64,000 bases of DNA. Source: Sweltsa coloradensis (Eukaryota > Arthropoda > Insecta > Plecoptera > Chloroperlidae). The first letter of the stretch is position 1. Each line of letters starts with the position of its first letter. A program made the position numbers and the translations under genes. The notes under the pieces are model-generated. The model saw only the letters and a list, made by a program, of their open reading frames with translations, searched no databases and was not told the origin of the DNA. The stretch is taken from NCBI GenBank assembly GCA_024449915.1, contig JAMZAV010002035.1:62001-126000 (forward strand). The letters run 5' to 3'. Shown here piece by piece: positions 1 to 15,400 of this stretch.

Positions 1-493
1 TTCTGTGATGATGGTTCTTTTCAGTTTTCATAGGATTTCATGTGTTTAAAACTCGGTTGGCTGCACTACACTTCGAATTTCGACAGATGTTTAGACAGCT
101 CGCTGCGCGTGCGCATCGCGGCGACTCGCGTAGTTACGATATCGAGCAGGAAGTTCGAATTTCCCGAACTTTGATATTTTCGAACTCGGAACACTATTTT
201 TTAATTTCGAACCCGAACCAAACTTCTCTAAAGTTCGAGTTCGAAATTTGTAAGTTTGCACGACCCTACTGCCTACCAATATTGTCTCATGAGCTTTTCA
301 TACCTAGCTTTTTCCTGATTATTTTGCTTCATAACATGTATAATTTTAAGGATAGGTGGCTACCCTACAACACTTTAAAGAGTTTTATTTCCGATTCTAG
401 TAGTCTACCTTTTTCCTTTCCTCCTATTGCCCATTTAACTGATGCGAACAATTTATGATAGTAAAATAAAATAAATATAACTAATTTCTCCAG
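1..493. other. METTL13 intron, 3' part, with repeat debris
   Basis: No coding sequence is recognised before the splice acceptor that ends at 493. Bases about 135-275 are rich in TTCGAA/GAACTCG words, like the ends of the hAT-like element at 10705-11809, so this is probably an old relative of it. The open frame at 42-458 crosses this repeat and has no protein-like character. Confidence 0.6.
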
Positions 494-3400
494 ATGAGCT
501 TGGATGGTTTGGCAATTCAACGTGTGACAAAGCCGGCCGAGGTAGTGGAAGGCGTTCAGTCCATGCAACAGTCTGCCATGGTTTGCGGCCGACTGAGGCG
601 AGAGAGCGTATCTTCCCATGGTGAGATCTCGCTCAATCTCTTTCACCCCAGCGACCCCACGCCACGCTACATCGTGCACGTGCTCGACCAGGCGTGTGGT
701 CACGTGGGACGGAGATTCGCTGCTTTCATCGTACCGCAAGGCAGGTGGGTTGTGGTTGCCTTGTTTGTACGCTCTACATAAAATGTCCGTATCCTAGCAA
801 TTATTGCGCATACAGCTGCTTTTGTTAGGAAATTACTGTTTATGTTTGAATTTTTTCAACCCTATTTCAATTTCAGACATACTTGTGGAAGGAATGCGAT
901 CCGTTTTTGTGTTGGAAAACTTTTAAGTGATCAGCGGTCTGATTCTGTAAAATCGTTATGGAAGATAACGATCGTTATCCGGCACTTTAGCGACAATTTT
1001 GCGCGTCGACTGATTGTAAGACGCTATGATAGCGAGAATGAAAAAGGAGTCGCTATGCTATGCGATCAAGATACGATAAATGGCGGCCGTAGCGACTATT
1101 TTACAGAATCAGGTCGATAACGATAATTTATAACGATTGATATTTCATATCAACCGTGATCGCTATCGCTATCATAGCGACTATTTTACAGAATCGCACT
1201 GCAGGTTCATATTTTAAGGACACGTTTTCAAAAAGTACCTGGTACAATTGAGTAGTTTATCTGTACTACTTTTCAGTATTCATTAACAAATAAGAAATAA
1301 CCTTGCCGTAATGTAACATTTATCATAATATGTATCATCAAGATTTACTGTCCCCCACTGAAAATCAGTTATATAACTGAATGGGTAGACTCTTAATACA
1401 ATTTATTTATTTATTTAACCCTTCCGTCTACTGTGCTCTAAGACGTGCTCTAAGAAGTATGCTTGTATGTTCAAGTTCAAGTTTTTATTAATCCTTAGAT
1501 TCATACAGAGTACAAATATGGATATTGGCAAAATTAATACTAAAGATATAGATATAATAGCCTAGTTAAGAATAATATGTAACAAAAAAAAATATGCACT
1601 GCAGAGACTCGGCAGTCACATTAAACATAAATATTGGGCATACTGCATGTTTTATTAAACCAGTAGGCCTATACTAACAAAGAAAAAGGGAACTTTTTAA
1701 ACAAACCTTAGTTCTTTTTAATGACTTTTTTTAGGTAAAGATGTAAAAAGGAACTTGAAATATATAAAAAATTTAAAAATTTAATGAACTGAATCTTTTC
1801 AAAGTTCTTTTCAAAAGAAACTTCCCCAAGTATGATTTCAGAAGTAATTATTAATTATTATAATCTCTCAATCCTCCATCTCTAATCTGTAACTCTATTC
1901 TAATTTATACTTATTTTTGGGATAGTTCAAAATATTGTTATAATTTCACCTGGCTATTGCTTGTTCCAGAGAAACGGAGTGGCTGTTTTCGACCCCTGAC
2001 GGCCGCACGACACTCCTTAAGTCTGCTGGCTACGACAGAATCGCAGTAGTTTCTCTACATCGGGACCACGAGTACGCCTCACTTGACTCTGTGCAATCCG
2101 AACTTTCTGAGTCGGTATGTAGGGCTACACACCATATAACGTCGAGGGTAGAGATGACAATTAAGGTTTTAGTTAACCGATTAACCGATTGTAAAAACCG
2201 TTTTTTTCTAACCAAAATTTTCCACGATGTTCCTATGGCCCACTTCACAACATCTTTATGACATCATTTTACAAAAAATAAAATACATCTTTGGGTATCT
2301 TATTTGATATCATTCTCAGACATCTTTTTCCATGTTTTAGACTTCTTATTTTGATAGGAAAAAGATAATTTTTGACATCTTATATAGGACTAATACTATA
2401 GGATATAGCCTAGGCCTATATCTTTGAAATAATATATTTTATTATTTTATATGTATAATTTTCACAATGATAGATTCTAATTGCTCTTCTTATTGCACCC
2501 AACAGATGCGCAACCTTGCTCCTGTGGGAATGCCCTCTGATGCCAACATCCCCTACCTCTCGGTGGGAGACGACGTAGGAAACCGGGAGGTTTGCCACAG
2601 GGGGAACAGCGCTCTATCGGGGCCATACGTTGTGGAGGAGGTATTGTATTCTTCTTTTAAGCTAGCTGGAAATACAGATGGCAGCAACCACTGTTATTAT
2701 TTGCTAGATCTTTGCCACATCTCATTTCTTTTAACTTGTATCCCTATCTTTGTTTTGTGCCAGCTTAATAATATTGGAGGTAGTTTTGTAGTCAAAATCT
2801 AATTACAGTACTAGGCGTTACCGTAGTCCCTCGATAATTCAAAGTCGAAGGGACCCTCCAAAAGCCATTTCGAAATATACAAATTCAAATAAACCAAAAA
2901 TCCCCCCCCCCCCCCAAATAAAAAAATAAATAAATATAGGTAGACCTGAGTTTGTAAAAAATACCTTTGAACATATTATTTTGGACATTCGGTATCATCG
3001 TAAGTATATTGAAGCTTTTCAAAGTATGAGCAGAGAGCTCTACGATATTACTGAGTTGACAGCGAGAGCGGGTGAGCGGAGCCATCTAACCAGATGATGT
3101 TGTGGCTGGTAAACGTAAGTGCTACAGTAGAAAAATCGAAACAGCTCAATTCCGGCTTCAAACAGGACATGACTTGCTCGGAAAGCACTTCCATAGATTT
3201 GGAATTTTTTAATCTAGTGTCTGTCGGATGTGTGGAGCTGGCGAACAAGACAGGAAACATCTTTTTCAATGTACATATATCAAGGTTGAACGGGAAAAAA
3301 TGCCAAATGGCATGGATCGGAGTAAACAGGAGTCCTATCTCTACTGGCTAACTAGAAAACACATGATGACATAAATAATGTCAATTGTGGTCATATGAAA

Positions 3401-6400
3401 AGAAGAAGACGTTGACTGTCCGAGTTGGGGAACACACGTGGTTGATCCACTCGTGCAGCGCGAGTGAGCGGAGCTATCTGTAGATCGCAACTGAGCAGAC
3501 AACGTAGGTGTTTACGTCGCTGTCAAAACGAAAACGTGAAAGCCGGTATTCTAAATCGTTCTACGATTTTTTATTTGTAGATTTCTTCAGCTCAACTTCC
3601 TTCAATATTTCTTCTTGTTCAATCTCATTTTATAGTTCACGTTTTATGTGGTACGTGCTCCTCACTCAACACTACGCAGACCAGGGACAAACACGTCTAC
3701 CACTGTTCATCTACTCGACGAGGCGGCAGAAAGTGAATGCATGCTTCCTGCTTACCTGCTTGGCAATCTTCCAGCCTTTGTTAACTTGTAAGTCGAGTGC
3801 TGGACAATGGATGCGAGCTATAAATAGCCCGCGAATTTTGCCGAGTGACGCTGTAGTATTACGCGCTACACTCCGTTCCAATAACATGATTCCTTTCTTC
3901 GATTTATTCTTATTGTGTCTAATTTCAAACTTGGGTCTCAATATGACTTTGAAATACGAATCAGGCTGTACTAAATTTTAAAGTAACCTAATAAAATATC
4001 TAGGGATGTGCGGGTAGTGGTTTTTGAACTCGGGTCGGGCTCGGGTCGGGTAATTGAAAGTACCCTCGGGCTTGGGTCGGACTCGGGTAGTGATTTTTAT
4101 TTAATTTGTGAATTCATTTTTTAAAAAAAAATCCTACAAAACAGTTTTGCATTGGTTGCAGGTAGCCACTCGGGGCTGTGTTGACACGAAGTACTTCCAA
4201 ATCGGCGTCTTATGAACTTTTGCTTGAGTAGGCCTAGGCCTAGGCCTAGTACAGTGAAACCCCGCTATTATCGTTTTCCTGCATCAATTGTTCGTTATTC
4301 TCGGAAATAATATCGTAACGATCGTTTTCTAATATTTCCGATACGAAAACCCCAAGAAAAACCGATGCGATCGCGTATTTTTCTCTCCCGGCCGACGAAA
4401 TCATGCGTTTGTACCAGCCATGCATATGACGAAATCGCGCGTTTGCACCAGCCTTTCGGTCTGACTCCGCCCAACTCTCTGCTGCGCGCAACGATGCGCA
4501 CTAGATCGGACTTCTAGGCCTGCCGCCTAGGCATTAGACGATGTTTATTAGCGTTGTTTCTTTTTCATCATTCGCCTCATACGTAATATTCAACTTTTTT
4601 TATGCCGTTATTAGCGTTGAATAACCAGAAGACGAGGAATGACGGTCAGTAGGGCCTATTACTCCAGCGGGGACAGTGCCGGAAGAGCCAAGGACACAGC
4701 ATCATAGCATAACCGCGCCCACGTCGTAGCGATTGGTCCGCTCCGACGTCAGCTGTTCGTTTGGCGTGTGAGCGGGAGGTTTAAAAGGAGCAGATTGGCG
4801 TGTTTCTTTATTACTTCTACCCGACCCGACTTTTTCGGGTAGGAATTGACGGCCCGACCCGAGGTCGGGTAATTTTACCTACCCAAAAATTATCCGTTTT
4901 TCGGGTACCCGCACATCCCTAAAAATAACATGAAAGTCCTATATTGATGTTCGGGAGTCGGGACCAATATTTTTGTTACAAATGCGCCGAATTTTGAACT
5001 ATCAGAGTTTGAATTGTCAAGGGACTATTCTACTGTGTCATGAATTTTATTTGCCTTGCATTAGTAATGTTGGCGTGAATGGTAGGGCTGTGAATGGGTC
5101 CCCGAGTTCTCGCCCCTTAATAATAACCCGGGTAATGAAATGAGTCCTTGGGTACTCGTTTGACTGTTTTTCGTCTGAAATTCCACTCAATTACCACCGC
5201 CGCCGGTCAGTCTTTCACTCGTCAGCGTGCAGCGGCGGCAGTAAGTGATTTGTCATTGATAAGCACTCGAATTTCGTCTGTGTCGAGCTCGAGTGAGTGA
5301 CGTCACCAACACTGACGACATCGAAACTTGCTTGCGAAATCTAAATAGTATTGCATCATTTCAAATTGTTCGACATCGAAACTTAGAGTCAAAACTGGCC
5401 GTGAGCCCGCTCGAACTGGCAACGTTGTACACAAAGCACGTGTTGTATTCGGCGAGTGTGCGCATGCGCGGCTTCGTCTTGGCCGGTCTTGATACCCGTC
5501 ACGTTGTACCAAGATCATACGTTCGTTTTCGTCAGTCAGCTCTCGGCAGCCCTGCGAGAAATGTTTTCTCACAAAATTCTTTTTTAGCAATATTGTTGTC
5601 CGCAGTTTGAAGTGACGATGGCATCTAGGCTTTTAAGTTAGTGACACCTGCAGGAAAGAGAAGTGCGTGAAGTTTGGTTTTGATGCTAACAAGAATGGAA
5701 CAAATGAATGGAATGGAATGGAGCTGGTAGGCCTAGGCCTACTTTAAAAAAAGTCAACCTTCTAAAACCATTGTAAGAAACCATGTGTTTTACTTTTTGC
5801 ATTGTTCGATTATCGTTTATTAAAATAATATTATAAAAATAAATGCATTTTTTCCCTCTGAAATTTTTATGTTGAAAATAATTTTGATGTGATGTCGAAA
5901 TTTTAGGTTTGACATCGATTACGAATTTATAATCGAATCCCAACCCTAGTAATGGACTTTCGAACATGGCCAATTCGATGCTTTGTAAGCCTGTACAGAA
6001 TCTCACTTGACTTAGATTTTTGGATTATTGGTACAGTAAACCCTCGTTAATACAAACATCAAGGGACCTAAAAATTGTCAATTCGTTGTAGAAAAATTCG
6101 CAATATAAAAAAAGTCAAAATTCAATGATATCATTAGGGGTGTGCGGGTACCCGAAATTTCGGGTCGGTTCGGTTATTTAGTACCCGAACCGAAGCGCGA
6201 CAATTTGGAACCGACTTTGGTTCGGTTCCGGGTATTTAAATCGCGCGCGCAAGTCGAGACTTCTCGCCAGTAGAAGGCTTTCAACTTGAACAGTCAGCCG
6301 GTCCAGGTGGATCGAGCGCGCACTTGGTTCGGCGCATGTCCCCTCTCACCTCTCAGTCGACCTTCCCCGCCCTCCCCACGCGTGAACAGTCAGCCGGTCC

Positions 6401-9400
6401 AGGTGGATCGAGCGCGCACTTGGTTCGGCGCATGTCCCCTCTCACCTCTCAGTCGACCTTCCCCCCCCTCCCCACGCGTGAACAGTCAGCTGTGAAGTGG
6501 ATCGTATGCGCATAGATGTGCGCACGCCCCGGCCCGCCTCTCAGTTAGCCGGCCTTGGCTATGACGAGTTACATCGCCCCGCAGCTATCTCTCTCGCACT
6601 CATTACGCTTATGGGCTAACACACGATGCAGCAACGGCGCTGGACTTGATATTTTGGACTGGATATTTTAGTCCTGTTACGTAAATATTTTGTGTTATCA
6701 TTCATAATCAAGTAATACACATAAAGAGGAAAGACTTCTATTATTTGTCAATTTTGTAGATATTTGTATGTTTTTACACAGGCCTGTTCAGTTGTCAAGT
6801 GGTTAATCTCAGTAATCCATAAATTAACATTTTTATTCATATTTTGATAGAACCGAAACCAAAACCTGGAACCGCACATCCCTAGATATCATACAAAATA
6901 AACATCGAGACGAAAAATCAATGTTTTTCTATGGATAGTAGCGTGCGGGTACGATGTTTTTGGCGCGTAGATTAAGCGGACCTATAGTAACAAGCCACAC
7001 CCACCATCAAATGGAATCACGATGTAGCGAGAGATTGGTCGTTTTCCTGCATCAATCGTTCGTTATTCTCGGAAATAATATCCTAACGATCGATTTTTAA
7101 TGTTTACGATACAAAAACTCCAAGAAAAACCGATGCGATCGCGTATTTGGCTCTTCTGGACGACGAAATCACGCGTTTGTACCAGCCATGCAGCTGACGA
7201 AATCGCGCGTTTGCACCAGCCTTTCAGCTTGACTCCGCCCAAACACGTGTGTGAGACGACCGCTCGGATGCGCGCAACGATGCGCATTAGATCGACAGCT
7301 AGAATTGCATCAGTTTGTTGCTTTGTTCTAGGCCTAGACGATGTTTATTAGCAATGTTTCTTTTTCACCATTCACTTACGTACGTAATATTCAACTTGCT
7401 TTGTGGCGTTATTAGCGTTGAATAACCAGAAGACGAGTAATGACGGTCAAAAGATCAGTCGAAACTATGAAGATGTCTCCATCTACACACAGTTGCAAAA
7501 CACGTTCTAGGCCTAGCCTGGCCTACACAATCAGTAGGCCTAGGCCTACGTCTCGCATTGTGTTCCAGGGTGAAACAATCTTTATTTAATAATATATTGC
7601 AAAACTTTCCTAATTTAATCGATCTTGAAGTAGGCTTGATCAATCAATTCCAGTTATATTTTAAAGTAAACATGAGTGATGTTTTTTTAACGATCTGTAC
7701 AGCGTTGAAACAAGCGTCATACATGGTCTTGTGTCACTGCCACAGCTGAAAGATTATGATGTCTTGGAACTTGGAAGGGCAGGGATAATTACGGGCAGGT
7801 TAATGATTTTGAAATGGCCTTTTATTGAAGAGGTAGGGCCTATTACAATACAATAACACGTGGTCTGGCCGGAGCACTGGTTTCACAACGATGTGTAGCA
7901 ATTAAAACACAATGAAAAATTGACTGGTGTCTGATCGGTCGCCGCCGGTGTCGTCTGGGCCTGCGGCGGGAGGGGTAGGGGAATGGAAAAACCACATTCC
8001 GGACAACAACAAGGCAGCCGGCTTTGCTGCCTGCTACGCTCGCGATGGACGAAAAAACTAGATACTCTCCAAGCTGAGCGCACAGAGTTTAAACATTACC
8101 GCGTCGGCGCATATGTTTAAAATTATTAGTTCGTATTAATCAACGAACATTCTGTACTAATGCCATCCAGGGGGTTACAATTTTGTTCGAATTACGTAAT
8201 ACACGAAGTTTGTAATATCTGTTTCATTTAACATGAAATGCCCTATTTATGAGGCTGGGACTGTCTTTCTAGTTGGCATTACCATAGAATTCTCTTAATC
8301 CGAGTTTGGTTTACCGAGGAATTACTGTATTATTTTTATTTCTTTTACATTTTGTAGGCTTTTTGTTACTCTCTCAATTATAAATGTCATAACATGAAGT
8401 TTGGTGTGAGTAAGCTTAAGCATGCCTTGTATGTTCAGGTGGAAGTGGAGGGTGGTTATCTCAGTCGTCGACTTATCTTCCTCAAGAACCAGGCTGTGGT
8501 ACAGTCCGAGGCTCGACTCAAGATCTGTAAGTCATATTTGATTAGGAAGTAATTTGGTCACGGCATTGGCTTGTGATCAGAATGCAGTTGCATGCCACTA
8601 ACATGCTGGAATGATGGGTTGTTGAACAGAGTAAGATATGTACCTATTTAACTATTTACTTATGCTGCAATAAGCAATCATTTTTGTACTTAATGAATTT
8701 TTATAACAAACTGTAGCCCCTTATGCAATGCCAATACTGTAGTTATCAAATATCATACTTACGTTAATTAATGCATGCCTCCCAAAAGACAAATTTTAAT
8801 TTTGTACACAATGGAATGATTCAAATCTATAAATTTAGAATGTACACATAATATTTATACTACTTTAATGAGTTTATGGTAAAGAAAAGTAGGCGTACCT
8901 CTTGTGGTACTAAAATTATTAAATAGTAGGGTTGCGGTTCGATTGGATCAATAAGGTTATTTTCCTTAACGATTAATAATCGATTCAGTCTTCCCGGATC
9001 GATTGCCAATGTTATCGATAATCGAATAGCTCGAATTTTTAATTAAAAAATTAATAACTGCTTGTTCTAAAGAATGTTTTAAAATATGCACATACAATGA
9101 ATAAAGGTAGGGAAAAATGATGATAACAAAATTCGCGAATTTTTTAAATGCCCGGTTTATTGCCCAAAATGTAATATTGTCGACAAATTACATAATTTAG
9201 CCCTAGGGAAATAACAGTTTGAAAACACAAATTTTGCGAAATCTCTTATCTAACAACAAAACAAACAAAATAGTATGAAACTGGTCAAAACGTGAATAAC
9301 CTCGCGAAATCCCACCTTTTAGTGTGCAAAATCCGGGGTAATGGTGGAAGTGCCGGTCCAGAATTTACGCAATTTTTGGTGGAGGTGCCGGTCCAGACTG

Positions 9401-12400
9401 AACAGACAACACCGCAACATCGTTCCATGAAATGGGCTCCGCGGCTACAGACTGCCAAAACAACGGCGCGTAAAAAGACTCCTTGGAAACATTCCACCAA
9501 AAGAACGTCGCATACAAATATTTATTTTTTCTTTGAAATCGATTCTTAGGTCACAATGATCAATTTTAACTTTTTGGAATCAGTGTCATCAATGTAGGAA
9601 GCTGTGTTTTTTTTGTTTTTTTTTATAAAAATATTTTGAATTATTTTTTGGGTAATTTTTTTAGTATCGTTTTTGTGAAATTGTGAAAAATGCAAAATTT
9701 TGGTATTTTAAAACTAAATTAGGGTTTTTTTTATCACCATTGCTCATTACCTCTACAATGAACAATGGAGTACCTACCTAAGCTCTGTTTTCCATTTAAA
9801 ATTTTTATCCTCAGTCTCTATTGTTTAAATGTGTACACTGCAAGACCTTCAACACACGTGTGGGGGGAGATACAAAGCTCAACATAAATCACCCCCTCAG
9901 TGCAGGCAATTTGTTTGCAGTTCACTTTACATAATATATAAATTGTTTGCTTGGAAAAAACAAAACACTGAGCTCTTCAGCTCGCCTGCGCGTTACCCTC
10001 AGACACTCCTCTAAATTAATTTCTGAAAGTATTTTTCTCTCCCAGTTCCATACTTGAAGGTACTAACTTGAGTTTTTGAATGTTGGTTACAGTGAAGTCT
10101 CGCAAGGGTCAAGATCGCAAGGTAGTGGACACCGGCTTCCTGTGTTGCGAGCACCACACGTACATGGTCGCTGGCGTAGCGATGGTCGCTCCGTTCGACA
10201 CGGAATGTACGGTGGCTGTGATCGGACTAGGCGGCGGTGGGCTCTGCACATTCCTGCAACACTGCTTCAACAAGGTGAGCTTGCGGTCGTGAATATTTAG
10301 TTTCTTCTTTTGAAGGACAAATAAAATATAAACCTTCTCTAAACCTTTAAATGAATTTATTGCTGGGGTACCTCCCTACCTCCTATAAGCTTTTACTCAT
10401 CAAATGTAATATGTTGTCTATTTGACTTCTTTTTATATCTTCATTGTTGGAAACCGAGGTAGTATAAGTTTATTTACCGTATTTGTGTACTAAAGTAAGG
10501 CCAGTTGGCTGTTACATTCATTTTCTTTATGCACCATATTTTTTGTTGCAACAACAAAGTTTCTTTGTACCAATATGTTATACTAGGAAACGCTCAGTTG
10601 GACGCGTTGATAAGCGAGCACGTGCTATAGCTAGACCCACATTGCACATTTTTTTAAATTTTAATATTTACGACGTTCGCGTTTCCAGTATTATTTATTA
10701 TTGCTAGGGATGGGCGAACCTTGGTTTTTTAAGTTTCGAACCGAACTCGAACTTCTGTAAAAAAAAGTTTTGAACTTCGAACTCGAACCGAACTTAAAAA
10801 ATTCTGCTTAAAACCAAAAACAGGGAGGTAGGAATTTCAATTGGGCATACTTAAATGTCTAGGCTAAGGCTATATCTCCCTACTATCGAGATCTATTTCA
10901 TCAACAGGATTGTCTAGCCTAGCCCTTTTGGCACAGCACCCTTGTCTTGGTCTTGGTCTAGATAAGAGCTTATAAAACATGTTTAGTCTCCTATTATCTT
11001 CTATATTCTAGGCTTACCTAGGCTTTTCCTTACTTGGCCTAGCCCTAGCCTAACCTTAGCCCCTAAGCCAAAAATATTCCCTATGTACCTAGCCTAGGTC
11101 TAGGCCTAGTCCATAAACCTAACCTAACAAAGATTGTTGTGAAATCGCGGCCAGTTCTCGTCTAAATACCGCAACTATTAAATTTTATTAGGCCTAGAGC
11201 ATGGGCATGTTATTGTTATCTAACTTTGAATAACAAACGTAAAATGACGATCTATTTTGAGGTTATGTAGCTTATCGACATCGTATTAAGGAGTGTAAGC
11301 TGACGCAAATGTGGTTAAAACTTGCCTGCGAGAAATTAATTTGTTAACATAATTGCATATAAACGTGGTTAATCGGTCTTTAATCATTGTTCAGTGATTC
11401 CAAATAATACTTGTTGCTCTATAAAACATCGTAAATATCGTCGTAAAATGTCACAGCGTCTCGTCTTGGCGTCTTATATTAGCAGCTTTCTCATTGGTGG
11501 ATACATTCATGATGTATCGAATTATTGCTGCAAATCGATTAGTCGAACATTAGAAGGCACGCAATTGGTGGAGAGCTGCTTCCATTTCAATTATCGAAAA
11601 TATCGCAGGAAATCGATAGTCGAATGAATAATACTGCCTCACCATTGGAGGATTCTCTCGCGCGCGACAGCGGCAAGTTTAAAAGTTCGGAGCAAGTCCG
11701 TAATTTTGATAAATCACGAACTCGAACTTCAAATTTCGAACTCGAACCGAACCGAACTTCAAAAAAAGTTCGGTTTGAGTTCGGAATTTCGAACGTTCGC
11801 CCATCCCTAATTATTGCCAAGGTATTTGGGTAAACCCGTGTTTAAATCTTTACTTTAAAAATCCACCGCCATCTAGAGGACCTTGACTCCTTGGGAAAAC
11901 TATTTAAACTATTTGTTGACAAATAATAGACTGCTTCCTCGAAAGTATTTTGATTACTTCTAGGTGGCAGTGCATTAGAAACTTCGCGCGTCTTTTCGTT
12001 GCCATGGCAACGTTACTTTTGTTATAATGTAATTTCCATCTACTTTACCTATCGGATCAAAATAAAATTAACATATTCGTGACCGGACGGACATTCTAAA
12101 TGATTTGGCTATCTCAGATTTTGTCGCCGTTGAGTTTAAAAAAAAAACTTTCGATTAACTTTAATGTAACTTTTTAACTTTTTGAACGATTTTGCCACAA
12201 AACTAATGGCATTCAATCGAGAACAAAGCTTGCGGATGGTGAAAATTTCAACTCGATCCGAGCCTCCGTTCGACCGCTATCATGAGCCAAAAAAGCTGCA
12301 CGACTTTCCGTTGCCATGGTAACCGTACTTTGTTATAATGTAATTTCCATCTACACTACTTATCGGATCAAAATAAAATTAACATATTCGTGACCGGACG

Positions 12401-15400
12401 GACATTCTAAATGATTTGGCCATCTCAGATTTTGTCGCCGTGAAGTTTGAAAAAAAAAACTTTCGATTAACTTTAATGTAACTTTTTAACGTTTTGAACG
12501 ATTTTGCCACAAAACTAATGGCATTCAATCGAGAACAAAGCTTGCGGATGGTGAAAATTTCAACTCAATCCGAGCCTCCGTTCGAACGTTATCGCGAGAC
12601 ATACAAACAAAAAAAAACAAACAAACAAAAAAAAAAAAAAAAAAAAAAGTGACTATTTTTTCCGGCAGAGTCAAATGGAAACGCTCGCTTCGCTCGCTTA
12701 ATTATTGCCAAGGTATTTGGGTAAACCCGTATGTAAATCTTTACTTTGTGGATAAAATCCACCGCCATCTAGAGGACCTTGACTCATTGGAAAAAATATT
12801 TAAACTCTTTGGTGACAAATAATAGACTGCTTCCTCGAAAGTATTTTGATTACTTCTAGGTGGCAGTGCATTAGAAACTTTGCGCGTCTTTTCGTTGCCA
12901 TGGCAACGTTACTTTTGTTATAATGTAATTTCCATCTACACTACTTATCGGATCAAACTAAAATTAACATATTCGTGACCGGACGGACATTCTAAATGAT
13001 TTGGCTATCTCAGATTTTGTCGCCGGTTAGTTTGAAAAAAAACTTTCGATTAACTTTAATGTAACTTTTTAACTTTTTGAACGATTTTGCCACAAAACTA
13101 ATGGCATTCAATCGAGAACAAAGCTTGCGGATGGTCAAAATTTCAACTCGATCCGAGCCTCCGTTCGAACGTTATGGCGAGACATACAAAAAAAAAAAAA
13201 AAAAAACGAGTGACAAATTTTTCCGGCAGAGTCAAATGGAAACGCTCGCTTCGCTCGCTTAATTAATTTATAATTTGTAAGTCATTAATCTTTAAAAAAT
13301 CCTGTCAATTTTGTATTCTTTCTAATTACATCAACATTGAGTAGGAATTAAAATATAAAGTTTTCCCGACATAAGACTATAAGTTTCAAATAACAGGTTT
13401 TTTGCTTGACCGACCCTGCAGACAACACTCCTGTGTCAGAGTACTAGATAAAGTGTATTCCGTTTGTTGGCCAGATCAAGATAACGGCAGTGGATATAGA
13501 CCCCTCGATGCTGGAAGTCGCTACCCTCTATTTTGACCTGGTTCAGGATGAACGGCTGGTCGTGTACATTCGAGACGGGATACAGTTCATCGACCGAGCT
13601 GCAGAGAAAGGTGCGTACAGTAGGATTCGTAAGATACAGCGGCCTAGATTGTCGCATCGCAGTTAAGCATTTCTTTTCAAATTGTGCACAATTTGTGATT
13701 TGAAGGGTTACACAGTTAACACCAATCAATCATTATTTTACATCCCTACAAGAAACCCTTCGTGACTTACTAAGTTACTTTTGATACAGCTAGATTGTCT
13801 GAACCCAGTTTTATATACATATGAATCTACCGGTACCAACTCCATCGTATGTTACTTTATTTGATGATGAATACATACAAGAATGTACAGAAAGTGATGT
13901 TTCTCTTGATTACAGACTCTACCTTCCACGCTGTACTGTTGGACGTCAACAGTGGAGACGAGACGTTGGGAATGAGTTGTCCCCCACCCCAGTTCCTCGA
14001 GCCAAAGTTTCTTAACGACGTGAAGAAACTGCTCAACCAGAAAGGTGATTGATTATCAATTCTTTACTTCATTACGCATTTTAATTACCTACTGTAGACC
14101 TGCAGGCCCCCTACTTATGCGAGTATAGACCTCAGGTAGGCGGCAGGCCCCATATTTAAAACTATCAAGTTCAAAAAGTTGAGTATGGCCATTATGTGAT
14201 TGTGAAGCCATTTTTCGATAATATTACAAAATAAAAATACTATTGGTCTTTTTTCCTTCTTTAAAATTTGAGTGGTCAAAATAAAGGTGTGGCATACCTG
14301 CCAAGTTTTACGAATTATTCGTAAAATTTACGAAAAACGGTAGTCATTTACGATTTTACGATTGCCCTGTCAATTTTACGAATTTTTCAATTTTCAAAAA
14401 TTTTCAAAAAAAAAACTTTTTTTTTTTTTTTTTACAAAAAATTGTTATTTTATATTGAAAACTGGCGCGCCGTGTGAATTTCACGTTTCTTGCCTTCTTG
14501 GTATGTGCAACCCCCTCCCCCTCACGGCCCGCCCGCCCTACCCCCTCCATCGAACATGCCGAGAAAAAAAGAATGATTAAAGTGTCCCCAAAACTCACTA
14601 AAACGCACGAAATTGCACCAAGATTGTAAAAAAAAATCCGGGGGACAAGCCCCCCGGACCCCCCCCCCCACTTTGCTGGGGGGCTCGCCCCCCAGACCCC
14701 CCGGTTGCCCGCGCCACCTCGTTTGCCCCTTAAAAGTCTGTTTGGGGACTTTTACGAATTTGGGAATTCAAAACTTGGCAGGTATGGTCTGGCCATTACT
14801 CGATGGCGGCCTATGATCGAGTAAATATGATCAGTGTAACTGGCATCTGCATGAGTTCAGACTTCAGATGCATCACTGATTGCTATTGATTATCATGGAA
14901 CAGGATGTTATTGTTCACCGCCTGCTCGAATGGGATGAACCCAAATAGACTGCCTGTTTTGTGAGCCAACATTTCAGTCCTAATCACAGTCGATGATAGA
15001 AGATTTTTGCGCCGTAACTAGCACGCTCTGTTGAGTATATGAAGAAACATGACAGGTTTTGTTTACCGACACACAGTCACACACACACAAACAGTTACAA
15101 CCAGAGATCTTAGATAAAGGTTTTTAGTTGGAGCTTCTTTGCAACTTCAAATTGTTTGACGCAAAAAGGCGCCGTAGCTGGCGCTTTCTTGCGGAATTCT
15201 TACAAAGCTCTGTCTTTTTGTTGGTCAATTATTTAACATGGGAAAATGACTCACAAAACAGGCAGTCTATTTGGGTCCATCCCATTCGAGCAGGCGGTGT
15301 AATTGTTATTCCAAACTAGAGCCTTGCTGATTCGGGCATCATTGACAAGTGGATAATAGCAAAGCAGCGGGCTCCAATTTTAAATAACGATTACTGGTTG

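Larger units (their letters stand above)
2641..8438. other. Large METTL13 intron filled with repeats
   Basis: No exon is seen between 2641 and 8438. It holds hAT-like elements at 4001-4921 and 6135-6884. A related 400-bp repeat occurs twice in the same orientation (about 4260-4660 inside the first element, and 7037-7445). TA-flanked pogo/Tigger-like terminal words sit at 4252 (CAGTGAAACCCCGC) and 6034 (CAGTAAACCCTCGTTAAT). A poly-C run is at 2905-2915. The remaining sequence shows nothing I can name. Confidence 0.6.

Noticed and set aside
5093..5948. Another hAT-like element with ends TAGGGCTGTG / TAGGGTTGGG
   Set aside because: The ends match poorly and the flanks GTGAATGG / GTAATGGA agree only with a gap, so the boundaries are not supported.
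11811..13261. CRISPR-like or satellite array
   Set aside because: Units are long, few and recur elsewhere as dispersed repeats. There are no short regular spacers, and this is a eukaryotic genome.
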